From JABDIY01 sp963803845 (GTDB lineage Bacteria > Actinomycetota > Acidimicrobiia > Acidimicrobiales > SZUA-35), in NCBI GenBank assembly GCA_963803845.1, contig CAWDNZ010000005.1:744001-808000 (forward strand): 64,000 bases of DNA, given 5' to 3'. Below are positions 8,199-16,727 of this stretch, in pieces. The notes beneath the pieces were generated by a model that made no database searches, was not told the origin of the DNA, and saw only the letters and a program-made list of their open reading frames with translations. The translations under genes and the position numbers were made by a program. Numbering within the stretch: the first letter of the stretch is position 1; the number at the start of each line of letters is the position of its first letter.

Positions 8199-8204
8199 TA
8201 GTCT
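8199..8204 (+). promoter_or_regulatory. -10 box of LLM oxidoreductase gene
   Basis: TAGTCT, 7 nt before ATG 8212. It excludes the in-frame ATG at 8155. Confidence 0.5.
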
Positions 8205-8211
8205 CTGGGTC

Positions 8212-9252
8212 ATGAAGCTCTCGATGTTCATCACCTATTCCGACAACTTCAAGACCTCGGTTCAGCAGGTTCAAGATCTCGAGAGCGCTGGTCTCGATCT
8301 GGTGTGGGTGGCCGAGGCCTACAGTTTCGATTCGGTAAGCCAGATGGGGTACCTGGCCGGTAAGACCAGCACGATCGAGATCGGTGCGGGCATCCTCAAC
8401 GTCTACAGCCGTACCGCCGCCTGCATCGGTCAGACCGCCGCCGGGCTCGATTACATCTCCGATGGGCGTTTCGTCCTGGGCCTCGGCGCTTCCGGCCCGC
8501 AGGTGATCGAGGGTTTCCATGGCGTCCCATACGAAAAACCGATGCCTCGCATTCGCGACTACATCAACGTGACCCGCATGACGTTGCGACGCGAGAAACT
8601 TCAATATGACGGCTCCGCCGTCCAGATCCCGCTTCCGGCGGGACAGGGGACCGGTCAGGGCATCCCACTGAAACTCATCAACCACCCGGTTCGTAGTGCC
8701 GTTCCCATTTTCTGGGCCAGCCTCATGGGGCTGAGTGTGAAGAACACCGCCCGCTACGCCGATGGTTGGTTGCCAACCCTCTTCGATCCCACCAAGTACC
8801 GAAGCGTGTGGGGTGACGACATCGATGCCGGACTCGAAAAGCGGGATCCGGCTCTCGGGCCGCTTCAGATTTCGGCCGGGGGTTTGGTGGGGATAGGGGA
8901 CGAGTTCACCGGCGTCACCCAAACCAAGGTGCTGGATACGGTCCGGCCCCATGCCGCCCTCTATGTGGGGGGAATGGGCAGCAGGGAGAAGAACTTCTAC
9001 AACACGGTCTTTCAACGCTACGGATACGAAGCCGAGGCGAAGGAGATCCAGGATTTGTACCTCTCTGGAAAGAAGGATGAGGCTGCCGCCGCCATTCCCG
9101 GAGACTTCATCGAGAACTCCAATCTCGTTGGGCCAGCGGGTTATGTGAAGGAACAGCTGGCCAGATTTGCAGAGGCTGGCGTCACCCATCTGACCGTCCA
9201 ACCCGTGGGAGATCCGGTCAAGACCATCGAGCAGCTAAAAGAACTGCTCTAA
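8212..9252 (+). CDS. LLM-class oxidoreductase, probably F420-dependent
   Basis: 346 aa luciferase-like TIM barrel. It starts MKLSMFITYSDNF, then LDLVWVAEAYSFDS, EIGAGILNVYSRTAA and RFVLGLGASGPQVIEG, the pattern of F420-dependent LLM enzymes annotated by the thousand in mycobacteria and Acidimicrobiia. The family moves hydride between F420H2 and varied substrates; this substrate is unknown. The window also encodes FbiC for making F420, which supports F420 over FMN. It is divergent from the exported MBL gene. Confidence 0.87.
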   Translation: MKLSMFITYSDNFKTSVQQVQDLESAGLDLVWVAEAYSFDSVSQMGYLAGKTSTIEIGAGILNVYSRTAACIGQTAAGLDYISDGRFVLGLGASGPQVIEGFHGVPYEKPMPRIRDYINVTRMTLRREKLQYDGSAVQIPLPAGQGTGQGIPLKLINHPVRSAVPIFWASLMGLSVKNTARYADGWLPTLFDPTKYRSVWGDDIDAGLEKRDPALGPLQISAGGLVGIGDEFTGVTQTKVLDTVRPHAALYVGGMGSREKNFYNTVFQRYGYEAEAKEIQDLYLSGKKDEAAAAIPGDFIENSNLVGPAGYVKEQLARFAEAGVTHLTVQPVGDPVKTIEQLKELL

Positions 9253-9255
9253 CCG

Positions 9256-9268
9256 CGGGGCCTCCCCG
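9256..9268 (+). terminator. Possible terminator after LLM oxidoreductase gene
   Basis: CGGGG-CCT-CCCCG hairpin 4 nt after the stop, followed by a moderately T/C-rich stretch but no clean T run. Confidence 0.35.
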
Positions 9269-9321
9269 ATTCGTTTCACCTTTCCCTCGAGCTAACTGGA
9301 TCCATCACGGCCTCGCCCGTC

Positions 9322-9327
9322 TAACGT
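9322..9327 (+). promoter_or_regulatory. -10 box of sulfurtransferase gene
   Basis: TAACGT, 6 nt before ATG 9334. Confidence 0.5.
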
Positions 9328-9333
9328 GAATCC

Positions 9334-10167
9334 ATGGATTTGTTGCCACCGTTTGTCTCTGTCAACTGGCTTGCCGAGCACCTCGCCGACGTGGTTCTCT
9401 GCGATGTTCGGATGCTGGCCGATCCCGCTGCCGCATTCACCGAATACTCCGCCCATCACCTTCCGGGCGCGGTTCTTGTTGATCTGAACGCCGACCTGGC
9501 GGCTCCGGCGGAAGCAGTTCTGGGCCGCCACCCACTGCCCAATCCTGAGCATTTCGCAGCGGTTCTCGCTCGGCTTGGGATCGGGAACCAAACCAGGGTT
9601 GTTGCCTACGACAACGCTGCTGGGGCGCTGGCTTCCCGGTTTATCTGGATGTTGCGCTCCATAGGCCAGGATGCCGCCGTGCTCGATGGCGGCAGCGATG
9701 CCTGGCTGGGACCATTCGAGTCTGGGCCGGTACACGTGGAAGCGATCGGCCGGGCACCGGTGGACTGGCCCGATGCGCTGTTGGCCTCAGCTGCCGATGT
9801 TGAAGCGGCTCTGGCGTCCGGTGTCCCAGTGATCGACTCCCGGTCCGGCGAACGCTTTCGAGGTGAGGTGGAGCCGCTCGACGCAGTGGCCGGACACATT
9901 CCCGGAGCGGTGAATCTGCCCTATGCCGACCATCTCCGGAGTGGTGTTTTGGCTGACGACGCCCAAATCGTTGCTCGGTTCGCTGAGGCTGGAATGGGCG
10001 GGACACCCTCAGACGAAGCTCCGATAATCTATTGCGGCTCGGGTGTTACGGCCTGTGTGAACATTCTGGCGGCAGAATCGGTGGGCCTCGGGCCAACGAA
10101 ACTGTATGTGGGTTCGTGGTCCGGCTGGTCCACCACCCCGGGGGCCCCGATCGCCACCGGCGAGTAA
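9334..10167 (+). CDS. Two-domain sulfurtransferase (thiosulfate/3-mercaptopyruvate type)
   Basis: 277 aa with two rhodanese domains. The first (about 5-130) keeps the fold but lacks the active cysteine. The second (about 150-275) carries CGSGVTAC at 234-241, with Cys234 as the persulfide-forming residue and HIPGAVNLPYADH before it. Such enzymes move sulfane sulfur to cyanide or thiols. Being just upstream of sufD it might feed sulfur to cluster assembly, but that is inference; sufD has its own -10 box. Confidence 0.92.
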   Translation: MDLLPPFVSVNWLAEHLADVVLCDVRMLADPAAAFTEYSAHHLPGAVLVDLNADLAAPAEAVLGRHPLPNPEHFAAVLARLGIGNQTRVVAYDNAAGALASRFIWMLRSIGQDAAVLDGGSDAWLGPFESGPVHVEAIGRAPVDWPDALLASAADVEAALASGVPVIDSRSGERFRGEVEPLDAVAGHIPGAVNLPYADHLRSGVLADDAQIVARFAEAGMGGTPSDEAPIIYCGSGVTACVNILAAESVGLGPTKLYVGSWSGWSTTPGAPIATGE

Positions 10168-10270
10168 AACGCGCGCCGATCCATGGCGACGGGTTCGAAC
10201 CGGTCCAAACACCGCACGATCACACAAATCGACGTGCCACCCGACCGGACAGAGAGCCCCTCGCGGCCGT

Positions 10271-10276
10271 TAGCAT
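10271..10276 (+). promoter_or_regulatory. -10 box of sufD operon
   Basis: TAGCAT, 7 nt before GTG 10284. It decides the start against codons reaching back to 10032 inside the previous gene. Confidence 0.45.
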
Positions 10277-10283
10277 ATTTGAG

Positions 10284-11528
10284 GTGACGTTTCCCTTTAC
10301 TGCCGCTCGGGCCACTCTGCTTAGCGACGAGCCGGTCCGGGTCACGGCGGCCGAAAAAGCCGCCGGCATGGGCTTGCCTGACACATCGGCCGAAGGCTGG
10401 CGTTACAGCCCCGTCGCCGATTTGGATCTGAACTCACTGCTACCAGTCACCGCTACGCCCACCAGCTCGCTCCCCAAGATTTCCGAATACGAGGATCACC
10501 TCGCCGGTCTTTCTGTGGCAGCCACCGTCACGATGATCAACGGTTTCATCACCTCGATTGACGTGGCCGACGGCTGGGCTTCCAAGGGCCTTGTGGTCAC
10601 GGCGGAGTCGTTCACCATGCCCCCGCTCGCCGAGGAACCCAATCTCTTTGATGTACTCCATACGAGCTTCGCTCCCGACGGGCTTCTGGTCAGTGTTCCG
10701 GAGGGTTTGGTAATCGATGAACCCATCGTGATTCGCAATCACCTCACTGCGCAGTCGGCCGGGTTCAGCTCACTCACCGTGAAGGTGGCCGACAACGCTG
10801 AAGTCATGGTCCTCGAGCACTTCACCTCCGAAGCTGGATGCCTTGGTGTCCCCATCACCAACTTCGTGGTGGGCGATCGGGCCACGCTCAAACACACCTC
10901 GGTCCAAGATCTCGATCCCAGCAGTTGGCAGATCGGTCGCATTATCGGGTCGGCCGGTCAGTTCGGAGTTCTTTCCAGCGGCCTCGTGGCATTTGGGGGC
11001 AAATACGCCAGGGTTCGAACTGACATTGACTTGGTGGGTCGAGGTGCCAAGGGCGAACTTGTGGGCGCCTACTTCTGTGACGGCGGCCAAATAATCGACT
11101 ACCGAACCTTCCAACATCATCGGGCCAACGACACCATCAGCGACTTGCTCTTCAAGGGAACAGTCGACGACGAGGCCGGGTCGATCTACACCGGCATGAT
11201 TCACATTCATCCCGATGGCGCAGGCTCCAACGCTTTCCAGACCAACCGAAATATCAAGCTCGGCGAGCAAGCATGGGCCTGGAGCGTTCCGAACCTACAG
11301 ATCGAAAACAACGAGGTTCGCTGCAGCCACGCCAGCACGGTGAGCCCGGTGGACCCTGACCAGCGTTTCTACCTGCACTCCCGGGGTGTTCCGCCGATCG
11401 TGGCCGATCGACTCATCGTTGCGGGGTTCTTCGAAGAAGCGCTCAAGCGGGTGCCAATCCAGCCGGCCGCGGAAATGGCAAGGGCCCTGATTTCGGCCAA
11501 GCTCGACCAGCGAATGGGGATCAAGTGA
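10284..11528 (+). CDS. sufD: Fe-S cluster assembly protein SufD
   Basis: 414 aa, SufB/SufD superfamily. Typical parts are VLHTSFAPDGLLVSVPEGL, ILDxxT-like QDLDPSSWQIGR, FKGTVDDEAGSIYTGMIHI and the C-terminal RCSHASTVSPVDPDQRFYL with VAGFFEEAL. SufD pairs with SufB and SufC to load iron on the scaffold. GTG 10284 begins VTFPFTAARA. The 3' end overlaps the Rieske gene by 4 nt (GTGA), so the two are translationally coupled. Confidence 0.95.
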   Translation: MTFPFTAARATLLSDEPVRVTAAEKAAGMGLPDTSAEGWRYSPVADLDLNSLLPVTATPTSSLPKISEYEDHLAGLSVAATVTMINGFITSIDVADGWASKGLVVTAESFTMPPLAEEPNLFDVLHTSFAPDGLLVSVPEGLVIDEPIVIRNHLTAQSAGFSSLTVKVADNAEVMVLEHFTSEAGCLGVPITNFVVGDRATLKHTSVQDLDPSSWQIGRIIGSAGQFGVLSSGLVAFGGKYARVRTDIDLVGRGAKGELVGAYFCDGGQIIDYRTFQHHRANDTISDLLFKGTVDDEAGSIYTGMIHIHPDGAGSNAFQTNRNIKLGEQAWAWSVPNLQIENNEVRCSHASTVSPVDPDQRFYLHSRGVPPIVADRLIVAGFFEEALKRVPIQPAAEMARALISAKLDQRMGIK

Positions 11529-11854
11529 CCAAGGTTCTGTCATTGATGCCCTTCGAGGAGCTCGAGGTGGATTCTGCAGTTCGTGTAGATCGAGACGGCC
11601 ATCGGTTGGCAGTAATCCGCATAGGAGACGAACTGTTCGTACTCGGCGACCAGTGCAGCCATGCCGACTATTCACTCTCTGAAGGCGAGGTGGATCCCGA
11701 CGAACGCACGATCGAGTGCTGGAAGCACGGCTCCTCGTTTCATGTCGAAGACGGCACACCGGATTCACTACCCGCCACACAACCGGTCCCGGTGTACGAC
11801 GCCACCATCGTTGATGGGATCGTGACCGTCACCATCTCCGAGGAAACCAGATGA
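11525..11854 (+). CDS. Rieske [2Fe-2S] ferredoxin-like protein of the SUF operon
   Basis: 109 aa, a single Rieske domain. Cluster ligands are Cys44/His46 (CSH) and Cys65/His68 (CWKH). It is usually named non-heme iron oxygenase ferredoxin subunit, but no oxygenase is nearby; the gene overlaps sufD by 4 nt and sufC by 4 nt (ATGA), and Streptomyces suf operons carry a similar gene. An electron donor or client protein of SUF is the sensible reading. Confidence 0.93.
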   Translation: MTKVLSLMPFEELEVDSAVRVDRDGHRLAVIRIGDELFVLGDQCSHADYSLSEGEVDPDERTIECWKHGSSFHVEDGTPDSLPATQPVPVYDATIVDGIVTVTISEETR

Positions 11855-12627
11855 GCGAACTGATTATTGACAACTTGGCTGTTGAGGTCAGTGGGAAGCA
11901 GATCCTCTCCAACATCTCGCTGTCGATCAAGTCTGGTGAAGTCCACGCGATCATGGGACCGAACGGAGCAGGCAAGAGCACGCTGTCCAATGCCATTATG
12001 GGACGCGCTGGTTACACCGTCACTAGCGGATCGGTCACACTAGACGGCACCGACCTGCTGTCGCTCGAGACGTTCGAGCGGGCCAAGGCCGGTCTGTTCT
12101 ACGTGATGCAGGCACCGACCGAAGTTCCCGGCGTCCGTATGGCAGACATGCTGAACGCATCGTTGGTTTCGGCTGGCACTGGAATCACCGACATGCCGGC
12201 CGCCCTGGCAGCGGAGGCGGCCTCGATCGGTTTCGACGTCGCTCTGCTCGACCGTTCCTTGAACGTAGACCTCAGCGGTGGTGAAAAGAAGCGGTCCGAG
12301 ACCATTCAGATGAGTGTCTTGAAACCCAAAATCGCCATCATTGACGAGCTGGATTCCGGTCTCGACGTGGATGGCCTTCGTACCGTGGCGGCCCGGGTGG
12401 AACAGCTCACCCACGATGGCCTTGGCGTGCTGGTGATCACGCATTTCCCTCGTCTTCTCACTGAACTCAATGCCGACAAGGTGCACGTGTTAGCGCAGGG
12501 TCGGATCATGAGCACCGGCGGGCCTGAACTCGCAACCGAGCTGGAGAAGACCGGCTACGGCGCCTACGCCGAACCCGAGCCCGACCCCAAGAAACGCCCC
12601 GAGATCGACGACCCCTTCTTTTTGTAG
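11851..12627 (+). CDS. sufC: Fe-S assembly ATPase SufC
   Basis: 258 aa ABC-type ATPase that powers the SufBCD complex. Walker A GPNGAGKST is at 36-44, the signature LSGGE at 141-145, Walker B IAIIDELDSGLDVDG next, then ITHFPRLL. VTSGSVTLDGTDL and VMQAPTEVPGV are SufC-typical. The usual downstream sufS and sufU are absent here; a 715-nt repeat-bearing spacer follows instead. Confidence 0.96.
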   Translation: MSELIIDNLAVEVSGKQILSNISLSIKSGEVHAIMGPNGAGKSTLSNAIMGRAGYTVTSGSVTLDGTDLLSLETFERAKAGLFYVMQAPTEVPGVRMADMLNASLVSAGTGITDMPAALAAEAASIGFDVALLDRSLNVDLSGGEKKRSETIQMSVLKPKIAIIDELDSGLDVDGLRTVAARVEQLTHDGLGVLVITHFPRLLTELNADKVHVLAQGRIMSTGGPELATELEKTGYGAYAEPEPDPKKRPEIDDPFFL

Positions 12628-12699
12628 GCGCTGCCGGAGGTACCAACAGGCGAAGCGTCGCACCCTACGGAGAACAGCGCAACCTCACCGTGGGCCTTG

Positions 12700-12790
12700 C
12701 GTCGCGCCGAGCAGGCGAGCCTCCGTGGCGGCGAACGGCCCCCAGAGGGACAGCAATCATGCTCGCAGAAGATTGCGCCGCAGGCTCACG
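12700..12790. repeat. Dispersed repeat A, copy 2, with flank
   Basis: Core ending GAGGGACAGCAATC near 12758, same orientation as the copy at 39228, inverse to 3518. The flank GCGCCGCAGGCTC near 12776 is also shared with the 62-bp tandem repeat at 39271-39495. Confidence 0.65.
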
Positions 12791-12939
12791 AGCCTGGGCG
12801 AGCCCAGGTAGTGAGATGGCGCTGCCCCCGGAGGGTGTCGTTGAGCAGTCCGAGGTGAGGGCTACCCACTGGTTCGTGCCACGCCGAAGGCAAAACATCA
12901 GCGGCGTTTGAGCTGCCCCCGGAGCTTGTTGCCGCGTGA

Positions 12940-13045
12940 GGCTGCGGAGGGACGGAGCAGCTCAGTCCACTCTATGTTTTGGTTGAGCGAAGCGAGCACG
13001 GAGCGACCCCGTGCGAGGCACGAGCCTGGGCGAGCGCAGTTGATG
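12940..13045. repeat. Dispersed repeat B, diverged inverse copy
   Basis: The reverse complement carries CTCGCCCAGGCTCGT, CGGGGTCGCT and CTGCTCCGTCCCTCCGCAG in the same order as 38622-38722. Confidence 0.6.
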
Positions 13046-13054
13046 AGACAGCAA

Positions 13055-13082
13055 ACGGCCGGACCCTTTCGGATCCGGCCGT
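13055..13082. terminator. Strong GC hairpin, possible terminator
   Basis: ACGGCCGGA at 13055-13063 pairs exactly with TCCGGCCGT at 13074-13082, with two more G-C pairs inside. No T run follows on either side, and it lies 430 nt past sufC, so terminator is only one option. Confidence 0.35.
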
Positions 13083-13342
13083 CGCACATGATCAGGTAAG
13101 GGGAGAGAACCCAGCTCATGTGTTTTGCACTCCGCCCATTCACCTCGAGGGCGATTGGCGTGCTTCTCCATCGGAGGGCGCTCACCGTTCTTTAGTAGCT
13201 GTATGAAAAGACTTTGGAATCCGGTGGCTCAGGGTTGGGTCAGGGTGGCTGGGGGCACGGTCGGGGTTCCCCCGGATATCGCAAGCCCCGTTTGTGGATG
13301 ACAGTGACAGCGCAACGAATCACCTAGTCACGAGGAACGCTC

Positions 13343-14116
13343 ATGTCATTGTTAGCAATTGAAGTCACCACTCCTGCCCCTGTCCCCGATATTGCGATTG
13401 CGGCCAGCGCCAGAAATGCGGTGAAGGTTTACCGAATGGGAGGCTCCGAGGTGCGGGCGCTCGATGGCGTGAGCGTGGAGTTTGCCCAGGGTCGCTTCAC
13501 CGCCATCATGGGACCGTCCGGTTCCGGGAAGTCAACCCTGATGCATTGCGTGGCGGGCCTCGATCAACTCACGTCAGGATCGGTTGCGATAGGGGAGATT
13601 GAACTCGCTGGTCTCAGCGAAAAGCATCTCACCACCCTGCGGCGTGACCAGGTGGGCTTCGTATTCCAAGCCTTCAACCTCATCCCCACTCTCACGGTGG
13701 AGGAGAACATCACGCTGCCGGCCGCTTTGGCCAGGACCACGCCGGACCCGAAATGGTTGAAGACAGTGATCGACACGGTCGGCCTTGGCGATCGTCTCCG
13801 CCATCGCCCCGACGAACTGAGCGGCGGTCAGAAGCAACGCGTGGCTGTGGCCCGAGCTCTTGCCAGCAGGCCCCGTGTCATCTTCGCCGACGAGCCGACC
13901 GGCAACCTCGACAGTCGTACGGGTGGTGAGATTCTCGCCTTCATGCGCTCGGCGGTGGACGAGATGGGCCAGACGATCGTCATGGTGACTCACGATCCCA
14001 TCGCCGCTTCCTACGCCGATCGAGCCGTCTTCCTGGCCGACGGCCGCATCGTCGACGAGATCCAGGCGCCAACCGCCGACAGCGTGCTCAACCACATGAA
14101 GACGATGGGAGACTGA
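13343..14116 (+). CDS. ABC transporter ATPase, MacB/LolD type
   Basis: 257 aa. Walker A GPSGSGKST at 57-65, then QVGFVFQAFNLIPTLTVEEN, the signature LSGGQKQRVAVARAL and Walker B VIFADEPTGNLDS; ITHD is replaced by VTHDPIAASYADR. The FQAFNLIP and TGNLDS motifs mark the MacB/FtsE-like group that pairs with FtsX-type permeases. The permease starts 1 nt after the stop, so the two form a unit. A GAGGA Shine-Dalgarno precedes ATG 13343. Confidence 0.93.
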   Translation: MSLLAIEVTTPAPVPDIAIAASARNAVKVYRMGGSEVRALDGVSVEFAQGRFTAIMGPSGSGKSTLMHCVAGLDQLTSGSVAIGEIELAGLSEKHLTTLRRDQVGFVFQAFNLIPTLTVEENITLPAALARTTPDPKWLKTVIDTVGLGDRLRHRPDELSGGQKQRVAVARALASRPRVIFADEPTGNLDSRTGGEILAFMRSAVDEMGQTIVMVTHDPIAASYADRAVFLADGRIVDEIQAPTADSVLNHMKTMGD

Positions 14117-14117
14117 G

Positions 14118-16637
14118 ATGTTCAAACTCACACTCCGAACCCTCAACGCCAACAAGATTCGTTTGGCGCTCACCACTTTTGCTGTCGTTCTTGGCGTCAG
14201 CTTCGTCGTCTCCTCGCTGGTGTTGGGTGACGGCCTTCGCAACAGTTTCGGTTCGCTCTCTGAAGAGATCGTGGGAGGGACGGACCTGCAAGTTCAGCCC
14301 GTAAGCGACTTCGGATCGGCCCAGCCGCTCGAGGCCGGTCTGCTCAGCACGATTGAACAGGTCGATGGCGTTCACCACGCAGCCGGTCAGGTCCTCGCCG
14401 ACAATATTCAGCCGATTCGGGCCGACGGCACGCCCGTCTCCACCGTTGGGCCACCACTGCTGGGGTTTTCCTGGATCGATGACCCTGCACTCAGCGGCTT
14501 CACCCTGGTCGATGGACGAGCGCCTGAAAGGGGTCTCGAGTTCACGATCGACGAGGATGCCGCCGCCGGGAACGATATGCGAATCGGCGAGATCTACGGC
14601 ATCGTGGCGCCGAGCGGCCGAGTCAACATGGAACTGGTTGGCATCGTCCGGTTCGGCGAATCCAACGCGACGCTCGGTGCTGTGCTCACCCAGTACCCGC
14701 TGGAGACAGCACAGAACCTGTTCAACCGGTTGGGCCAGTTCGATGTAATCAGCGTGTCGTACGACGATGCGGTTGATCGGGCTGCCGTTCAAGCGGCGAT
14801 CACGGCAGTTCTTCCCGATCAAGTAGCGGCTCTCGATCAGGCCGAACTTCTCGATGATGCAAAAGCCGATTTCAACAGCGGCGTGAACATCTTCAACAAC
14901 ATTCTGCTCGGCTTCGCCGGGGTGGCGCTGTTCGTCTCCATCTTCATCATCGCCAACACCTTCGCAATCGTCCTGGGCCAGCGCACAAAGGAACTGGCAT
15001 TGCTGCGGGCGATCGGCGCAAGTCCTGCGCAGGTTCGACGGTCCACGATGCTCGAAGCGTTGATCGTAGGGCTGGTCGCCTCGGTCCTGGGCATCTTGGG
15101 AGGGTTGGGTCTGAACTACGGGCTTCGAGCGATGTTCGATGCACTGGGTGCGGAGTTGCCCGAGTCCGCGCTGATCCTGGCGCCCCGAACGATCATCGTT
15201 GCCTTCGCAGTCGGCGTCGGCGTGACGCTCTTGTCGGCCCTCGCTCCTGCCCGCAAGGCTGCCAGGGTTGAACCCATCGCCGCCATGCAGGACAGTGTTG
15301 ATGCCCCTCGCGAAAGCGATCGGCGCCGAAACCTGATCGGGGCAGTGGTAATGGTCGGCGGCATTGCCGTCGGAGCGTTTGGCCTGTTCGGGGCGATCGA
15401 CGGCACCGCCGGTCGCATCGCGGTTCTGGGCGCCGGCGCAGTGCTCACTTTCGTTGGTCTGGCCCTTGCCAGCCCCGCGGTCGCCCAACCCGTCATTGGT
15501 ACGATCGGATTTCCGCTCCGGGCTCTCGGTACGGCCGGTGGGCTCTCCACCCAGAATGCCGGGCGCAATCCTCGCAGAACCGCCAACACAGCGGCCTCGC
15601 TCATGGTGGGTCTGGCGCTCGTGACCATGGCGATGGTGGTCGGCGAATCGATCAAACAAAGCATCTCTGACACGCTGACCAGCGAGGTCCGGGCCGACTA
15701 CATCGTGAGCGCCGACAGCCCCATCAACGCTGCGCTGATTTCCGACCTCACCGACTCCGGCTCATTCAGTGCAGTCTCGGGGTACCGGTACGACGAGATT
15801 CAAGTCGCCGGGACGACCAGCGGGGTGATGGCGGGCAATCTTGAAGCCACCAACAGATTGTTCGACCTTGGCCTCAGAGCCGGCCAGTTGACGAATGACT
15901 CGCTGACCTTGGCGGTCTACGGGCCCGAAGCTGACGAGAAGGGCTTCCATGTTGGTGATCAGGTGGAGGTCATGTTTCCGTCCGGTGTTGGTGAGACCCT
16001 CACGGTTTCCGCCATCTTTGATTCCAGCACGATCGTGGATGAGAACTATCTCATTTCGATCGGAGAGTGGGACCGCCGGTTCGGTCAGTCCACCGACTGG
16101 TGGGCTGCTGCCCTGATCGCCGACGGTGTCTCCCCTGAATCAGCGTCCGCCACCTTGGCGGAGTTGGAGGTTCAATACCCTCAGGTTGGCTTCGAGAGCC
16201 AGGCGGAGTTCCGTCGGTCCATCGAGTCGCAGATCGATCAAATGCTGGTGGCGATAAATGCCATGCTCGTCCTGGCCATCGTCATCGCTCTGATCGGCAT
16301 TGCCAACACCCTGGCACTCTCGGTGTTCGAGCGAACCCGCGAGATTGGCCTCCTGCGAGCGGTCGGTATGAGCCGCCGTCAGACGCGCCGAATGATTCGA
16401 TGGGAAGCGGCCCTGGTAGCCCTCTTCGGCTCGATCCTCGGTATCACTATCGGTCTGGTGTTCGGCTGGGGCGCCGTGACCGCCCTGCCCGACAGTCTCG
16501 TCTCAACACTCGCCTTTCCGGTCTCCAGAATCAGCATCCTGGTTCTCGTGTGTGGACTGAGCGGGTTACTCGCAGCGGCATTCCCGGCTCGCCGAGCAAG
16601 CCGGCTGGATGTCCTCGACGCTATCAGTCACGCCTGA
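14118..16637 (+). CDS. FtsX-like (MacB-type) ABC permease
   Basis: 839 aa with two FtsX domains: a membrane segment near residue 20, an extracytoplasmic region, three membrane spans around 260-400, two more around 420-460, a second extracytoplasmic region, and three C-terminal spans around 710-830. ERTREIGLLRAVGMSRRQTRRM and QRTKELALLRAIGASPAQVRR are the repeated cytoplasmic FtsX motifs. Such mechanotransmission systems move lipoproteins, peptides or act on the envelope. A perfect 13-bp inverted repeat follows the gene. Confidence 0.92.
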   Translation: MFKLTLRTLNANKIRLALTTFAVVLGVSFVVSSLVLGDGLRNSFGSLSEEIVGGTDLQVQPVSDFGSAQPLEAGLLSTIEQVDGVHHAAGQVLADNIQPIRADGTPVSTVGPPLLGFSWIDDPALSGFTLVDGRAPERGLEFTIDEDAAAGNDMRIGEIYGIVAPSGRVNMELVGIVRFGESNATLGAVLTQYPLETAQNLFNRLGQFDVISVSYDDAVDRAAVQAAITAVLPDQVAALDQAELLDDAKADFNSGVNIFNNILLGFAGVALFVSIFIIANTFAIVLGQRTKELALLRAIGASPAQVRRSTMLEALIVGLVASVLGILGGLGLNYGLRAMFDALGAELPESALILAPRTIIVAFAVGVGVTLLSALAPARKAARVEPIAAMQDSVDAPRESDRRRNLIGAVVMVGGIAVGAFGLFGAIDGTAGRIAVLGAGAVLTFVGLALASPAVAQPVIGTIGFPLRALGTAGGLSTQNAGRNPRRTANTAASLMVGLALVTMAMVVGESIKQSISDTLTSEVRADYIVSADSPINAALISDLTDSGSFSAVSGYRYDEIQVAGTTSGVMAGNLEATNRLFDLGLRAGQLTNDSLTLAVYGPEADEKGFHVGDQVEVMFPSGVGETLTVSAIFDSSTIVDENYLISIGEWDRRFGQSTDWWAAALIADGVSPESASATLAELEVQYPQVGFESQAEFRRSIESQIDQMLVAINAMLVLAIVIALIGIANTLALSVFERTREIGLLRAVGMSRRQTRRMIRWEAALVALFGSILGITIGLVFGWGAVTALPDSLVSTLAFPVSRISILVLVCGLSGLLAAAFPARRASRLDVLDAISHA

Positions 16638-16665
16638 CCGCACTCTCCTGGTCAAGCGCACCAAC

Positions 16666-16699
16666 GCCCCGGGTTGACTTTGTTGGGTCAACCCGGGGC
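16666..16699. promoter_or_regulatory. Perfect 13-bp inverted repeat before TetR gene
   Basis: GCCCCGGGTTGAC at 16666-16678 and its exact complement at 16687-16699, with an 8-nt centre. It starts 28 nt after the FtsX stop and ends 16 nt before the -10 box of the TetR gene, where a -35 would lie. Operator for the TetR protein and terminator for the ABC genes are both possible; no T run follows, which favours operator. Confidence 0.55.
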
Positions 16700-16715
16700 A
16701 AGTGGTCTCGGCGAG

Positions 16716-16721
16716 TAGGAT
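16716..16721 (+). promoter_or_regulatory. -10 box of TetR gene
   Basis: TAGGAT, 6 nt before GTG 16728. Confidence 0.5.
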
Positions 16722-16727
16722 TTCACG

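Larger units (their letters stand above)
12628..13342. other. Gene-free spacer with dispersed repeats
   Basis: 715 nt without a credible gene. It holds repeat A copy 2 (12700-12790), a repeat B-like segment in inverse orientation (12940-13045), a GC-rich hairpin (13055-13082) and, to 13342, sequence in which I see only small GC hairpins (for example CGGGG/CCCCG at 13262-13274). Short open frames across it follow repeat sequence and do not look like proteins. Confidence 0.7.

Noticed and set aside
8128..9201. 357-codon minus-strand frame opposite the LLM oxidoreductase
   Set aside because: Composition follows the antisense of a clear luciferase-like gene; no domain pattern.
10160..10215. tRNA-like GGTTCGAACC near 10188
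   Set aside because: The stem bases around the loop do not pair as a T-arm, and no acceptor or anticodon arm can be built.
12690..12911. 73-codon frame downstream of sufC
   Set aside because: Traces repeat A and B sequence; Arg/Gly/Pro-rich; no start signals.
14088..15659. 523-codon open frame antisense to the FtsX permease gene
   Set aside because: Shadow of a high-GC gene: Arg/Asp/Gly-rich, no motif, while the plus frame has complete FtsX features.
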